This document shows positions 52,734-60,786 of a stretch of DNA of 64,000 nt, piece by piece. Origin of the DNA: Vaginella massiliensis. Its GTDB lineage: Bacteria > Bacteroidota > Bacteroidia > Flavobacteriales > Weeksellaceae. Position 1 is the stretch's first letter. Every line of letters starts with the position of its first letter. The stretch lies in assembly GCF_900089075.1 (NCBI RefSeq), contig NZ_LT593747.1, positions 571,238-635,237 of the forward strand. Reading direction: 5' to 3'. Made by a program: the position numbers and the translations under genes. The notes beneath the pieces were generated by a model, which was not told the origin of the DNA, made no database searches, and worked only from the letters and a program-made list of their open reading frames with translations.

Positions 52734-53677
52734 TGAAGAAACTAGCAACTCTTATTACCTTTATTGCGTTTCAGCTCCATGTTTATTCCCAAAAAATAGA
52801 TTCGATATACATCGAAACCAATCAGTTGAGATCGCTTGTATTGCCTGAAAAAATCATAGAGATTTCGGCATTAGAATTCGACCAGCAATCAACTCCAGAT
52901 ACACCATTATTTTGGGCTTTGAACGATAGCCACAATGCCAATGAAATCTACCTTTTCGACGGACTTACTGGCGAGGTCACCAATACCGTAATTTTAGACG
53001 GCGTACCCAATACCGATTGGGAAGAAATCACCCAAGACGAAGACTTTATCTACGTCGGCGATTTTGGAAATAATTTAGGAAATCGTAAAGATTTAACCAT
53101 TTATACCCTAGACAAAAATCTAATCGACTACAGCAAAGCGACGCAGACGGTAACGGTAGATAAGATTGAGTTTTATTATCCCGAACAAGACACCTTCAAA
53201 ATAAAAAATCGAAAAAACGATTACGATTTAGAAGCATTTTTTGCCTATAATGGCAAACTCCACTTGTTTTCGAAAGAATGGGCGAGTCTAAAAACAACGC
53301 ACTACACATTAGACCCAAAAATAAAAGAAAAACAAGCTGCAAAGAAAATCAACACTTTCCATACCCAATTTTTGGTCACAGCTGCCCATATAAGCGAACA
53401 TCCAGCCACCAAAGGCGTGTATTTGCTGGGCTACACCAAAGAAGGCATTGCCTTTATCAATTGGTACGATTTGGAAGAAGGAAACGAAGATTTCTTATCG
53501 GCAAAAAACATAAAAGTTATTCCGTTTGGTTTTGCGAGTGATTTAGGGCAATTAGAAGGCATATCGGTCAACCCACAACGGAACGAAGTTTGTGCAAGTG
53601 GTGAAGAATTAAATTTCAGAGGAATGTATGCAAAGCAACAATTGCATTGTTTTCCTGCCAATTTACTAATCAAATAA
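52730..53677 (+). CDS. Secreted protein of unknown function (beta-propeller-like)
   Basis: I do not recognise a named family. The 315-residue protein has a signal peptide (KLATLITFIAFQLHVYSQ) and many beta-strand-like repeats such as PLFWALNDSHNANEIYLF, NTDWEEITQDEDFIYVGDFG and GVYLLGYTKEGIAFINWYDL; the pattern suggests a propeller. There is no T9SS sorting domain and no lipobox. Its start ATG overlaps the rlmN stop by 4 bases, and the polyprenyl synthase gene follows after 9 bases, so it sits inside an RNA-modification/isoprenoid transcript. Function cannot be inferred from that. Confidence 0.75.
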   Translation: MMKKLATLITFIAFQLHVYSQKIDSIYIETNQLRSLVLPEKIIEISALEFDQQSTPDTPLFWALNDSHNANEIYLFDGLTGEVTNTVILDGVPNTDWEEITQDEDFIYVGDFGNNLGNRKDLTIYTLDKNLIDYSKATQTVTVDKIEFYYPEQDTFKIKNRKNDYDLEAFFAYNGKLHLFSKEWASLKTTHYTLDPKIKEKQAAKKINTFHTQFLVTAAHISEHPATKGVYLLGYTKEGIAFINWYDLEEGNEDFLSAKNIKVIPFGFASDLGQLEGISVNPQRNEVCASGEELNFRGMYAKQQLHCFPANLLIK

Positions 53678-53686
53678 CGAGCAATT

Positions 53687-54664
53687 TTGAGCAAAACGAG
53701 TCAACTCATCAAAGAACCTATTGCTGAGGAAATGAAAATTTTCGAAGAAAAATTCTTCGAATCCATGAAAAGCAATGTTGCCTTATTAGACAGAATTACC
53801 TATTACATCGTTCGCCGAAAAGGAAAACAAATGCGTCCGATGTTTGTATTTCTCATCGCCAAAATGCTCGGTACAATTGATGAAAAAACCTATCGTGCCG
53901 CTTCGTTTATCGAACTCATCCATACCGCAACCCTCGTGCACGACGATGTAGTGGATGATAGCCATTTGCGAAGAGGATTTTTCTCACTGAATGTCTTATG
54001 GAAAAATAAAATTGCCGTGTTGGTTGGCGATTATTTTCTATCGAAAACTCTGATTATCTCTACCCGAAACAAAGATTTCGACCTACTGGAAACGGTTTCG
54101 GTTGCCATACAAGAATTATCGGAAGGTGAACTTTTGCAAATCGAAAAAGCTCGAAAATTAGACATCACAGAAGAAGTTTATTTCGAAATTATCCGTATGA
54201 AAACGGCAACGCTCATCGCTGCTTGTTGCAAAGCGGGCGCACTCTCAGTAGGTGCTGACGAAGAAACGGCAAGCAAACTTCATCGTTTTGGCGAGTTGGT
54301 TGGTATCGCTTTTCAGATAAAAGATGATTTGTTCGACTATACGACCTCAAACGCTATTGGCAAACCGGTAGGAATTGACATCAAGGAACAGAAAATGACG
54401 CTTCCGTTGATTTATACCTTAAACAATACCACGCCCGATAAAAAGAGATGGTTGATAAACTCTGTAAAACGGCATAATACCAATAAAAAACGAGTTCGAG
54501 AAATCATCGATTTTGTAAAGGGAAACGGCGGCATCGAATATACCCAAAAAATGATGAAACAGTATGCTGATGAGGCTTTGAAAATCTTAAAAGAATTCCC
54601 AGATAACGAGGCTAGACGTTCATTAGAATTGATGGTACAATATGTAATGGAAAGAGAAAATTAG
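53687..54664 (+). CDS. Polyprenyl diphosphate synthase (octaprenyl-type)
   Basis: The trans-isoprenyl synthase extends farnesyl diphosphate with isopentenyl diphosphate to make the side chain of menaquinone. The 325-residue protein has the first Asp-rich motif DDVVD (86-90) in VHDDVVDDSHLRRG, the second DDLFD (213-217), and KGKQMRPMFVF. No ATG is available before the conserved N-terminal helix; the TTG at 53687 keeps that helix (IKEPIAEEMKIFEEKFFESM), while the ATG at 53732 would cut into it. Chain length cannot be read from the sequence with certainty. Confidence 0.9.
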   Translation: MSKTSQLIKEPIAEEMKIFEEKFFESMKSNVALLDRITYYIVRRKGKQMRPMFVFLIAKMLGTIDEKTYRAASFIELIHTATLVHDDVVDDSHLRRGFFSLNVLWKNKIAVLVGDYFLSKTLIISTRNKDFDLLETVSVAIQELSEGELLQIEKARKLDITEEVYFEIIRMKTATLIAACCKAGALSVGADEETASKLHRFGELVGIAFQIKDDLFDYTTSNAIGKPVGIDIKEQKMTLPLIYTLNNTTPDKKRWLINSVKRHNTNKKRVREIIDFVKGNGGIEYTQKMMKQYADEALKILKEFPDNEARRSLELMVQYVMEREN

Positions 54665-54691
54665 GCTTCGGTTAAAAAAACACGAAACAAC

Positions 54692-55972
54692 TCAATCCTT
54701 TTTATGGAGTTCTATCACGGTGATTTCGGGCCAAATCCCAATACGCCCCGGGAAGAAATGATACCCCAATCCTCTATTCACATATAAATACCGACCCGCA
54801 TTTTCGTACAATCCAGCCCATTGTTTATAAATGTATTGAGAGGGCGACCATTTGATTCCTAAATCGGGAACCTCAATTCCCATCTGCATGCCATGCGTAT
54901 GCCCCGAAAAAGTAAGGTGATAATGCAACGGATCATTTTTTATCACGTGTTCCCAATGAGACGGATCGTGAGTCATCAGAATTTTAAAATCTTTTGCATC
55001 GATTCCTTTAGTTGCTTTTGGCAAATCGGCGAGTTGTATAAAACGATGTCCCCAATTTTCTACTCCAACGAGTTGAATTGATGCGCCATTTTTTTCTAAT
55101 GCAACATGCTCATTCAACAACAGGTGGAAGCCTATTTTCGCATAAGCTTGTTTTATTTTTTCGAGGTTGGCACGTTTGGCTGCTTCGCTTTCCCACTGTG
55201 TATATTCGCCATAATCGTGATTCCCCATTACGGCAAAATTACCAAACGGCGCTTGTTTTATTTCATTCAGAATTGGAATCCATTGATCGACTTCATCCCC
55301 AAAATTATTCACCAAATCGCCCGTAAACAGTATCAAATCGGCATTTTGCGCATTGATGAGCTTCACGGCTTCTACAATTTTATCCCGATCTCGACTCAAA
55401 ATACTGCCTGTATGAAGATCAGAAATTTGAAGAATTTTCAGTCCATCAAAAGCAGAAGGCAAATCGCCAAAAGCAATTTTTTTGAGGTGAAGATGAAAAT
55501 TGAATCGTCCCAATGAAATACCATGAATCACGCCCAAAAACGGAACCGCGGCCAGGGCAAGCGCTGCTTTTGCCACGAATGTTCGACGCTCGGGAAAATA
55601 GCGTTCAACTTTTTTGGGTCTTACTGTATAATTGAAAAGCGCGATAAAACCATTCACCACATCCTGGAAAAATACGGGCACAAAAACAAAGAATTTTGGT
55701 AAATACAACAAGACAAATAAACCCACCATCAACTGGAAACCGAATGTTTGACCCGCCGATAATTTCAAATTAAATGCCTGATATACAATAATTCCGATAA
55801 TCGAAATGGTTGTAATCAAATAAATAAGTTTTGGAACAGTTTTGTTCTCAAAAGCAATTTTTACAGTACGATAAGTATAAAGTTCGACGACAATTGCTAA
55901 GATGAGAAATGGAATAAGTCGTTCTATCAAATCTTTGAAAATTTGTGTCAAAATTACCGTATTTTGTTGCAA
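54692..55972 (-). CDS. Membrane-anchored metallophosphoesterase
   Basis: The 426-residue protein has about four N-terminal transmembrane segments (residues 15-115), a basic linker with RTFVAKAALALAAVPFLG, and a calcineurin-like phosphoesterase domain: QISDLHTGS, LFTGDLVNNFGDE, VMGNHDYGEY (catalytic NHD), MTHDPSHW and SGHTHGMQMGIEV (metal-binding GHTH). Related proteins (YkuE-like) act on phosphodiesters or UDP-diacylglucosamine at the membrane; the substrate here is unknown. No ATG lies near the N-terminus; a TTG at 55972 is used, with a second TTG eight codons on. It converges with the polyprenyl synthase gene. Confidence 0.87.
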   Translation of the reverse strand: MQQNTVILTQIFKDLIERLIPFLILAIVVELYTYRTVKIAFENKTVPKLIYLITTISIIGIIVYQAFNLKLSAGQTFGFQLMVGLFVLLYLPKFFVFVPVFFQDVVNGFIALFNYTVRPKKVERYFPERRTFVAKAALALAAVPFLGVIHGISLGRFNFHLHLKKIAFGDLPSAFDGLKILQISDLHTGSILSRDRDKIVEAVKLINAQNADLILFTGDLVNNFGDEVDQWIPILNEIKQAPFGNFAVMGNHDYGEYTQWESEAAKRANLEKIKQAYAKIGFHLLLNEHVALEKNGASIQLVGVENWGHRFIQLADLPKATKGIDAKDFKILMTHDPSHWEHVIKNDPLHYHLTFSGHTHGMQMGIEVPDLGIKWSPSQYIYKQWAGLYENAGRYLYVNRGLGYHFFPGRIGIWPEITVIELHKKD

Positions 55973-56058
55973 AGTTTTCAGATTCTTTCGAGTTTTAACA
56001 ATTATTTATAAAAGTAATTTCGCACAAAAGTCACTATCTTAACTCCAAATTAGCAAAC

Positions 56059-57282
56059 ATGGAAAATCGCATACCCGTAACGGTTTTATCGGGCTTTTTA
56101 GGAAGCGGAAAAACAACTTTACTCAATCATATTCTACACAATAAAGAAGGACTGAAAATTGCGCTCATTGTAAACGACATGGGCGAAGTGAACATAGACG
56201 CCAAAATGATCATGAACGATAATCCGCTGTTGGCATCGGATGGAAAAATGATCGAATTGTCGAATGGTTGTGTATGTTGTGAGTTGCAAGACGATCTGAT
56301 TTTGGCTATTGAAAAAATCGCCAACGAAAAGAAATTCGATTACCTGGTGATCGAATCGTCTGGCATTTCGGATCCCGCTCCTATTGCGCTCTCGCTCGAT
56401 TTTGTGAGTCCAGACGGAAAGATTAATTTACAAAACAAGGTTCGATTAGACACCTTGGTAACCGTGGTTGACGCATACAATTTTTTCAACAACTTCGGTA
56501 CCGATGAAGTGATTTATGATCGTGGATTGACTGCGGACAAAAATGATAATCGCCCGATTGTAAATTTGCTCATAGACCAAATAGAATTCTCGAACGTTAT
56601 CGTGCTCAATAAAACCGATTTGGTTGAGGAAGAAGAATTGCTAAAAATCAAAGTTCTTCTCGAAAAATTGAATCCGGGAGCAAAAATTATACCTTCTACT
56701 TTTGCCAACATCAACATCGAAGAAATTCTAAATACCAATTTGTTCGATTTCGAAAAAGCACAAGATATGGACGCTTGGGTGCAGGCAATCGAATCGGTAG
56801 ATCATTCAGAACACCATCAGCACGATTGCGCAGGAGAAAATTGCACGCATCACGATCATTTACATGAAAAATTTGGTATAAAATCATTTGTTTTTCGTTC
56901 GCAAATACCCTTTCATGCCGAGCGATTTTTATCTTATCTCAACAATCAGTTTCCGAGCACAGTCTACCGCACGAAAGGATTGCTATGGCTTGCAAATCGT
57001 CCAGACGATGCCATTTTTCTGAGTCAAGCTGGCGGAAGTATACGCATCGATCCGGCTGGCGTTTGGTGGTCTGCAATGCCCGAAGAAGAGCGAAAACAAT
57101 TTGCAGATTACCAAATCAATAAGGAAGATATCGAAAAAAAATGGTCTCCACTTTGGGGCGATCGAATCATCGAATTGGTCTTTATCGGATTTGATATGAA
57201 CCAACAAAAAATTGAAAAAGAATTGGCTGCTTGTCAGCTGAATGAAGATGAAATTGCGAAATGGCAAACCCAATGGAATTGA
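56059..57282 (+). CDS. CobW/COG0523-family GTPase, putative zinc chaperone
   Basis: The 407-residue G3E GTPase has the Walker A GFLGSGKTT (12-20), the metal-binding CVCC (71-74), ESSGISDPAP (Walker B region), VLNKTDLVEEEEL (NKxD), and a His-rich segment between the GTPase and CobW_C domains (EHHQHDCAGENCTHHDHLHE). COG0523 proteins deliver zinc or another metal to client enzymes. No zinc-uptake genes or Zur boxes are visible next to it. The downstream SMR gene (75 bases away) may be on the same mRNA. Which metal is used cannot be told from the sequence. Confidence 0.9.
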   Translation: MENRIPVTVLSGFLGSGKTTLLNHILHNKEGLKIALIVNDMGEVNIDAKMIMNDNPLLASDGKMIELSNGCVCCELQDDLILAIEKIANEKKFDYLVIESSGISDPAPIALSLDFVSPDGKINLQNKVRLDTLVTVVDAYNFFNNFGTDEVIYDRGLTADKNDNRPIVNLLIDQIEFSNVIVLNKTDLVEEEELLKIKVLLEKLNPGAKIIPSTFANINIEEILNTNLFDFEKAQDMDAWVQAIESVDHSEHHQHDCAGENCTHHDHLHEKFGIKSFVFRSQIPFHAERFLSYLNNQFPSTVYRTKGLLWLANRPDDAIFLSQAGGSIRIDPAGVWWSAMPEEERKQFADYQINKEDIEKKWSPLWGDRIIELVFIGFDMNQQKIEKELAACQLNEDEIAKWQTQWN

Positions 57283-57357
57283 GTTGCAATGCCAACAATT
57301 TCATAATAAAGCTATTAAAATCAAAAAACAAATTCAACAACCATCAACAATTAATTC

Positions 57358-57693
57358 ATGAATTGGATTATTTTAATCGTCGCAGGTTTTTGCGAAGTCG
57401 GATTTACATTTAGTTTAGGAAAAGCCAAAGAAGCAACCGAAAAATCTACCGAATACCTTTGGTACGGTATGTTTTTACTTTTCTTAATCACCAGCATGGC
57501 ACTACTGATCAAAGCGACTCAACATTTGCCATTGGGTACAGCCTACGCCGTTTGGACTGGGATTGGAGCCGTTGGCACCGTCTTGATGGGCATTTTCTTT
57601 TTCAAGGAGCCAATCAATTTTTGGCGTCTATTTTTTATCAGTACGCTGATTGCCTCTATCGTTGGCCTAAAGTACGTTTCAAGTCAAGGTTAA
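57358..57693 (+). CDS. SMR-family transporter, Gdx/SugE type
   Basis: The 111-residue protein has four transmembrane helices. Helix 1 carries the essential Glu in ILIVAGFCEVGFTFSLGKAK and helix 3 has the SugE/Gdx signature LPLGTAYAVWTGIGAVGTVL, and the C-terminal IVGLKYVSS fits too. Gdx proteins export guanidinium ion in exchange for protons; EmrE-like drug exporters differ in the helix-3 motif. I looked for a guanidine riboswitch upstream (57283-57357) and saw none. Its stop codon lies in a weak GTTAAA/TTTAAC hairpin. Confidence 0.88.
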   Translation: MNWIILIVAGFCEVGFTFSLGKAKEATEKSTEYLWYGMFLLFLITSMALLIKATQHLPLGTAYAVWTGIGAVGTVLMGIFFFKEPINFWRLFFISTLIASIVGLKYVSSQG

Positions 57694-57734
57694 AAAACTT
57701 TAACTTTATTTTAACTGATTTTATTCTGATTTAA

Positions 57735-58062
57735 TTTGTTTCGTATATGATTTTTGTCATATATTTGTAATAGAAATCAATTCAATTAAGTTTGAGTGAT
57801 TTTCATTAAGTTTTACTTAAGGAGAGTCTGAAGACAATTTAGACTCTCTTTCTCTCCGAGAGTCGTTCAATTTATATATTTAAAAGTTTTGATATGAAAC
57901 TGTCCGTAGTAAAGTTGCTTGCAAAAATGAGTTTCTTAAGAAAATTCATATAGCGTAAATGCATTTTATTACTTATTTATTATCAATGTTTTGTATCAAA
58001 GAAATGGTCTGAAAAGATCAATTCGAGAGAATCCTAAAGCAATTTGGGATTCTTTTTTTTTT
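57735..58062 (+). ncRNA. Unassigned transcription unit with alternative hairpins and a tiny ORF
   Basis: A textbook promoter (TTTG 57735-57738, 21-base spacer, TATATTTG 57760-57767) starts a transcript that ends at a terminator (AGAATCC 58028-58034 with GGATTCT 58047-58053, ten T). Between them no protein family is coded. The leader contains GAGAGTCT (57822-57829), AGACTCTC (57841-57848) and GAGAGTC (57858-57864); the middle element can pair with either neighbour, so two exclusive hairpins are possible. A 19-codon ORF follows at 57894. A GTG at 57797 could also start an 11-codon peptide. Interpretation (small RNA, leader-regulated peptide, type I toxin-like) is open. Confidence 0.55.
57894..57953 (+). 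CDS. Putative 19-residue amphipathic peptide
   Basis: The ORF ATG 57894 to TAG 57951-57953 encodes MKLSVVKLLAKMSFLRKFI, a short peptide with five Lys/Arg and regularly spaced hydrophobics that would form an amphipathic helix. It lies within the structured transcript 57735-58062, some 30 bases after the last leader hairpin. The length and charge resemble membrane-active small peptides, such as type I toxins, but no relative is known to me and coding is unproven. Confidence 0.35.
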   Translation: MKLSVVKLLAKMSFLRKFI

Positions 58063-58151
58063 ATCCAATTTCACGAAAATCAGAAATAGCGAATTGGGCA
58101 TCAAGGCTAATTATTTAATGTGCATTTCACGTACAACTTCCTACCATCATA
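58063..58151. other. Gap between the tiny-ORF unit and the dapD terminator
   Basis: About 90 bases of AT-rich sequence in which I see no gene, RNA or regulatory site. Confidence 0.4.
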
Positions 58152-58214
58152 CAAAAAAAAACTGCCACCTCATGCTGATTTGTTACTCAGTAATCAACAT
58201 ATTGAGACAGTTTC
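58152..58214 (-). terminator. Intrinsic terminator after dapD
   Basis: On the minus strand a long, imperfect hairpin from ACTGTCTCAATATG to CATGAGGTGGCAGT is followed by nine T (58160-58152). Confidence 0.7.
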
Positions 58215-58235
58215 TCGATGAATTTTAGTTGAAAA

Positions 58236-59051
58236 TTATACCGCTACATTGTATTCGCGCAACGCGTCGTTCAACGATGTTTTGAGGTCTGTAGAGGGTT
58301 TTCGTTTTCCGATAATCAATGCACATGGAACCTGAAATTCACCAGCTGCAAAATTTTTGGTATACGAGCCCGGGATTACAACAGATCGTTCTGGCACATA
58401 GCCTTTGATTTCTACAGGTTCATCACCCGTAACGTCGATGATTTTGGTAGAAGCCGTGAGTACGACATTCGCCCCTAATACTGCTTCTTTACCAACCCTT
58501 ACTCCTTCTACCACAATGCATCTAGAGCCGATAAACGCATTGTCTTCGATGATGACAGGCGCTGCTTGCAAAGGCTCTAACACACCTCCGATTCCTACAC
58601 CTCCAGATAAATGTACATTCTTGCCAATCTGTGCGCAAGACCCAACCGTAGCCCAAGTATCTACCATAGTTCCCTCGTCTACATAGGCACCAATATTGAC
58701 ATAAGACGGCATCAAGATCACACCCGATGAGATGTAAGCCCCGTAGCGCGCAACAGCATTGGGCACAACGCGAATTCCTTTCTCGGCGTAATTGCGTTTC
58801 AGTTCCATCTTGTCGTGGTATTCAAAAATTCCGGCTTCTAGCGTCTCCATTTTCTGGATCGGGAAATACATCACCACAGCTTTTTTCACCCACTCGTTCA
58901 CTTGCCAAGAATCACCATTGGGTTCTGCACATCTCAATTTACCTTGATCAATAAGCTCAATCACCTCGCGTATAGCATTTTGAGTATCAGTTTGTTGCAA
59001 CAAATCTCGATTATCCCAAGCTTGCTCAATTATAGATTTTAAATTTTCCAT
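58236..59051 (-). CDS. dapD: Tetrahydrodipicolinate N-succinyltransferase
   Basis: DapD adds succinyl-CoA to tetrahydrodipicolinate in the succinylase branch of lysine and meso-diaminopimelate synthesis. The 271-residue protein has a helical N-terminal domain and a left-handed beta-helix of hexapeptide repeats (GAYISSGVILMPSYVNIGAY, GTMVDTWATVGSCAQIGKNV, GGVGIGGVLEPLQAAPVIIE, VRVGKEAVLGANVVLTAS). Length is that of the family (about 270-275). It is monocistronic and diverges from ruvX. Confidence 0.95.
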   Translation of the reverse strand: MENLKSIIEQAWDNRDLLQQTDTQNAIREVIELIDQGKLRCAEPNGDSWQVNEWVKKAVVMYFPIQKMETLEAGIFEYHDKMELKRNYAEKGIRVVPNAVARYGAYISSGVILMPSYVNIGAYVDEGTMVDTWATVGSCAQIGKNVHLSGGVGIGGVLEPLQAAPVIIEDNAFIGSRCIVVEGVRVGKEAVLGANVVLTASTKIIDVTGDEPVEIKGYVPERSVVIPGSYTKNFAAGEFQVPCALIIGKRKPSTDLKTSLNDALREYNVAV

Positions 59052-59069
59052 TTGGTCTAAATATTTTTA

Positions 59070-59077
59070 CAAATATA
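59070..59077 (-). promoter_or_regulatory. -7 element of dapD
   Basis: TATATTTG (minus strand) is an exact TAnnTTTG match, 18 bases before the dapD start. Confidence 0.55.
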
Positions 59078-59110
59078 ATGGCTTTATTAGGTAAAAAGCG
59101 ACGGGAACGA

Positions 59111-59118
59111 TAACTTTG
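59111..59118 (+). promoter_or_regulatory. -7 element of ruvX
   Basis: TAACTTTG is an exact TAnnTTTG match, 19 bases before the ruvX start. Confidence 0.55.
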
Positions 59119-59137
59119 CTATATTAACCTATAAATT

Positions 59138-59548
59138 ATGGCGAGAATACTTGCTCTAGACTATGGCGGAAAACGCACTGGCGTAGCAACTACAGACGAA
59201 ATGCAGCTCATCGCAAGCCCAATAGACACCATAGAAACCAACAAATTGATGGATTTTCTGACGCAGTATATTGCACAAGAAAAAGTATCGGATTTGGTCA
59301 TTGGATTTCCACAAAAGCTAAACGGTGAGCTGAATGATATTGAAAAAGAGATCTTAGAATTCATCAAAAAATTCAGTCAAAAGTTCCCGAATATTACAAT
59401 TCACCGCGAAAACGAAATGTTTACCAGTAAAATGGCTTCGCAGGCTTTGATTTCTGGCGGAATGAAGAAGAAAAAACGACAAGAAAAAGGCTCGCTCGAC
59501 AAAATAAGTGCGACAATTATCTTACAATCGTTTTTATCAAGAAAATAA
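59138..59548 (+). CDS. ruvX: RuvX/YqgF family Holliday junction resolvase-like protein
   Basis: The 136-residue RNase H-fold protein has the opening RILALDYGGKRTGVATTDE (first catalytic Asp), SDLVIGFPQKLNGELND (second site), RENEMFTSKMASQAL (Glu) and DKISATIILQSFL (last Asp). YqgF proteins process 16S rRNA 5' ends or act on junctions. It precedes def by 36 bases, though def has its own promoter. Confidence 0.92.
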   Translation: MARILALDYGGKRTGVATTDEMQLIASPIDTIETNKLMDFLTQYIAQEKVSDLVIGFPQKLNGELNDIEKEILEFIKKFSQKFPNITIHRENEMFTSKMASQALISGGMKKKKRQEKGSLDKISATIILQSFLSRK

Positions 59549-59554
59549 GAATTA

Positions 59555-59562
59555 TATCTTTG
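59555..59562 (+). promoter_or_regulatory. -7 element of def
   Basis: TATCTTTG is an exact TAnnTTTG match, 22 bases before the start at 59585. Confidence 0.55.
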
Positions 59563-59584
59563 CAAAAATTTTAGGTAGAAAAAC

Positions 59585-60157
59585 ATGGTCTTACCAATTA
59601 TCGCTTATGGCGACCCTATTTTAAGAAAAGTAGCTTCTGATATTGATGAGCAATATCCGCATTTGGAAGAGTTGATTGCCAACATGTTCGATACCATGTA
59701 CGATTCGAATGGAGTGGGATTGGCTGCCCCACAAATCGGAAAAGATATTCGGCTTTTTGTGGTTGATTGCTCACCGTTTGCTGAAGATGAAGACTATGAA
59801 GATGAAAAGGAGAAGATAGAAAATTTCAAAAAAGTTTTTATAAATCCAAAAAAAATCGAAACCTTTGGCGACGAATGGAAATTTAGTGAAGGATGCTTGA
59901 GCATTCCAGGTATTCACGAAGAAGTTTCGCGACCTGAATCGATTACCCTAGAGTATTACGACGAAAATTGGAACAAAAAAACCGAAACTTTTTCGGATAT
60001 TCGTGCCCGAGTCATTCAACACGAATACGATCATTTGGAAGGAAAACTATTTATTGATTATATTTCGAACTTCAAAAAAAAGTTGATTAGTAACAAATTA
60101 AAGAATATTTCGAAGGGAAACATTTCGGTACATTACAAAATGAAATTCCCTTCATAG
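59585..60157 (+). CDS. def: Peptide deformylase
   Basis: The metalloenzyme removes the N-formyl group from nascent proteins. The 190-residue protein has all three signature boxes: GVGLAAPQIG (43-52), EGCLSIPG (metal Cys) and QHEYDHLEGKLF (HExxH). An acidic insert (EDEDYEDEKEKIENF, about 70-85) and a basic C-terminal tail are typical of the Bacteroidota type. The ATG at 59585 gives the normal PIIAYGDPILR start. DUF5606 and mazG genes follow at 23 and 3 bases spacing. Confidence 0.95.
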   Translation: MVLPIIAYGDPILRKVASDIDEQYPHLEELIANMFDTMYDSNGVGLAAPQIGKDIRLFVVDCSPFAEDEDYEDEKEKIENFKKVFINPKKIETFGDEWKFSEGCLSIPGIHEEVSRPESITLEYYDENWNKKTETFSDIRARVIQHEYDHLEGKLFIDYISNFKKKLISNKLKNISKGNISVHYKMKFPS

Positions 60158-60180
60158 CGCTATTTTAAACATATACAATT

Positions 60181-60783
60181 ATGGATTTAACAAGAGTTAT
60201 TGCGATTTCTGGTAAACCAGGTTTATACAAATTAATCTCTCAAACACGCAGTGGATTTGTAGTAGAAGATTTAGACAAAGGTAGAAAAATGAACATTGCG
60301 GCAAACTACAATGTAAGTTTGTTGGACAACGTAGCGATTTATGGTGTTTCGCAAGAACATCCTTTAGCAGAAGTATTCTTCAGAATCTACAAAAAAGAAA
60401 ACGGCGGACCAGCAATCAATCATAAAGAATCTGGTGCAAACCTGAGAGCCTATATGGAAGAAGTTTTACCAGAATATGATGCAGAACGTGTATATGATTC
60501 TGATTTGAAAAAATTGTTCCAATGGTACAATTTATTACAAAGCAAAGGACTATTGAATATTGATGTAGAAGCAGTAGAAAAAGCCATTGCAGAACACCAG
60601 GCACAAATGGAAGAAACACAAAATGAAGAAGCAGTAACGACTGAAGAAGCTCCGAAAGAAGAGAAAAAAACAAAAACAACGAGAGCCAAAAAAACCGAGG
60701 AAGTAGCTGAAGAAAAACCAAAGAAAAAACCAGCTGCTAAAAAAACTACCAAAAAAGAAGACCAAAAAGAAGACAAAGAATAA
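60181..60783 (+). CDS. DUF5606 domain protein
   Basis: The 200-residue protein has a conserved N-terminal domain (LTRVIAISGKPGLYKLISQ, VVEDLDKGRKMNIAANYN) that I recognise as DUF5606, common in Bacteroidota, and a long, low-complexity tail from about residue 140 rich in Glu, Lys, Ala and Thr (EEAPKEEKKTKTTRAKKTEE and more). The tail resembles that of nucleic-acid-binding proteins, but no function is known. It lies between def and mazG in one transcript. Confidence 0.88.
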   Translation: MDLTRVIAISGKPGLYKLISQTRSGFVVEDLDKGRKMNIAANYNVSLLDNVAIYGVSQEHPLAEVFFRIYKKENGGPAINHKESGANLRAYMEEVLPEYDAERVYDSDLKKLFQWYNLLQSKGLLNIDVEAVEKAIAEHQAQMEETQNEEAVTTEEAPKEEKKTKTTRAKKTEEVAEEKPKKKPAAKKTTKKEDQKEDKE

Positions 60784-60786
60784 TAC

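Noticed and set aside
57694-58235. tRNA or tmRNA in the gene-free interval
   Set aside because: No cloverleaf, T-loop GTTCRANNC or CCA-type end was recognisable in either strand.
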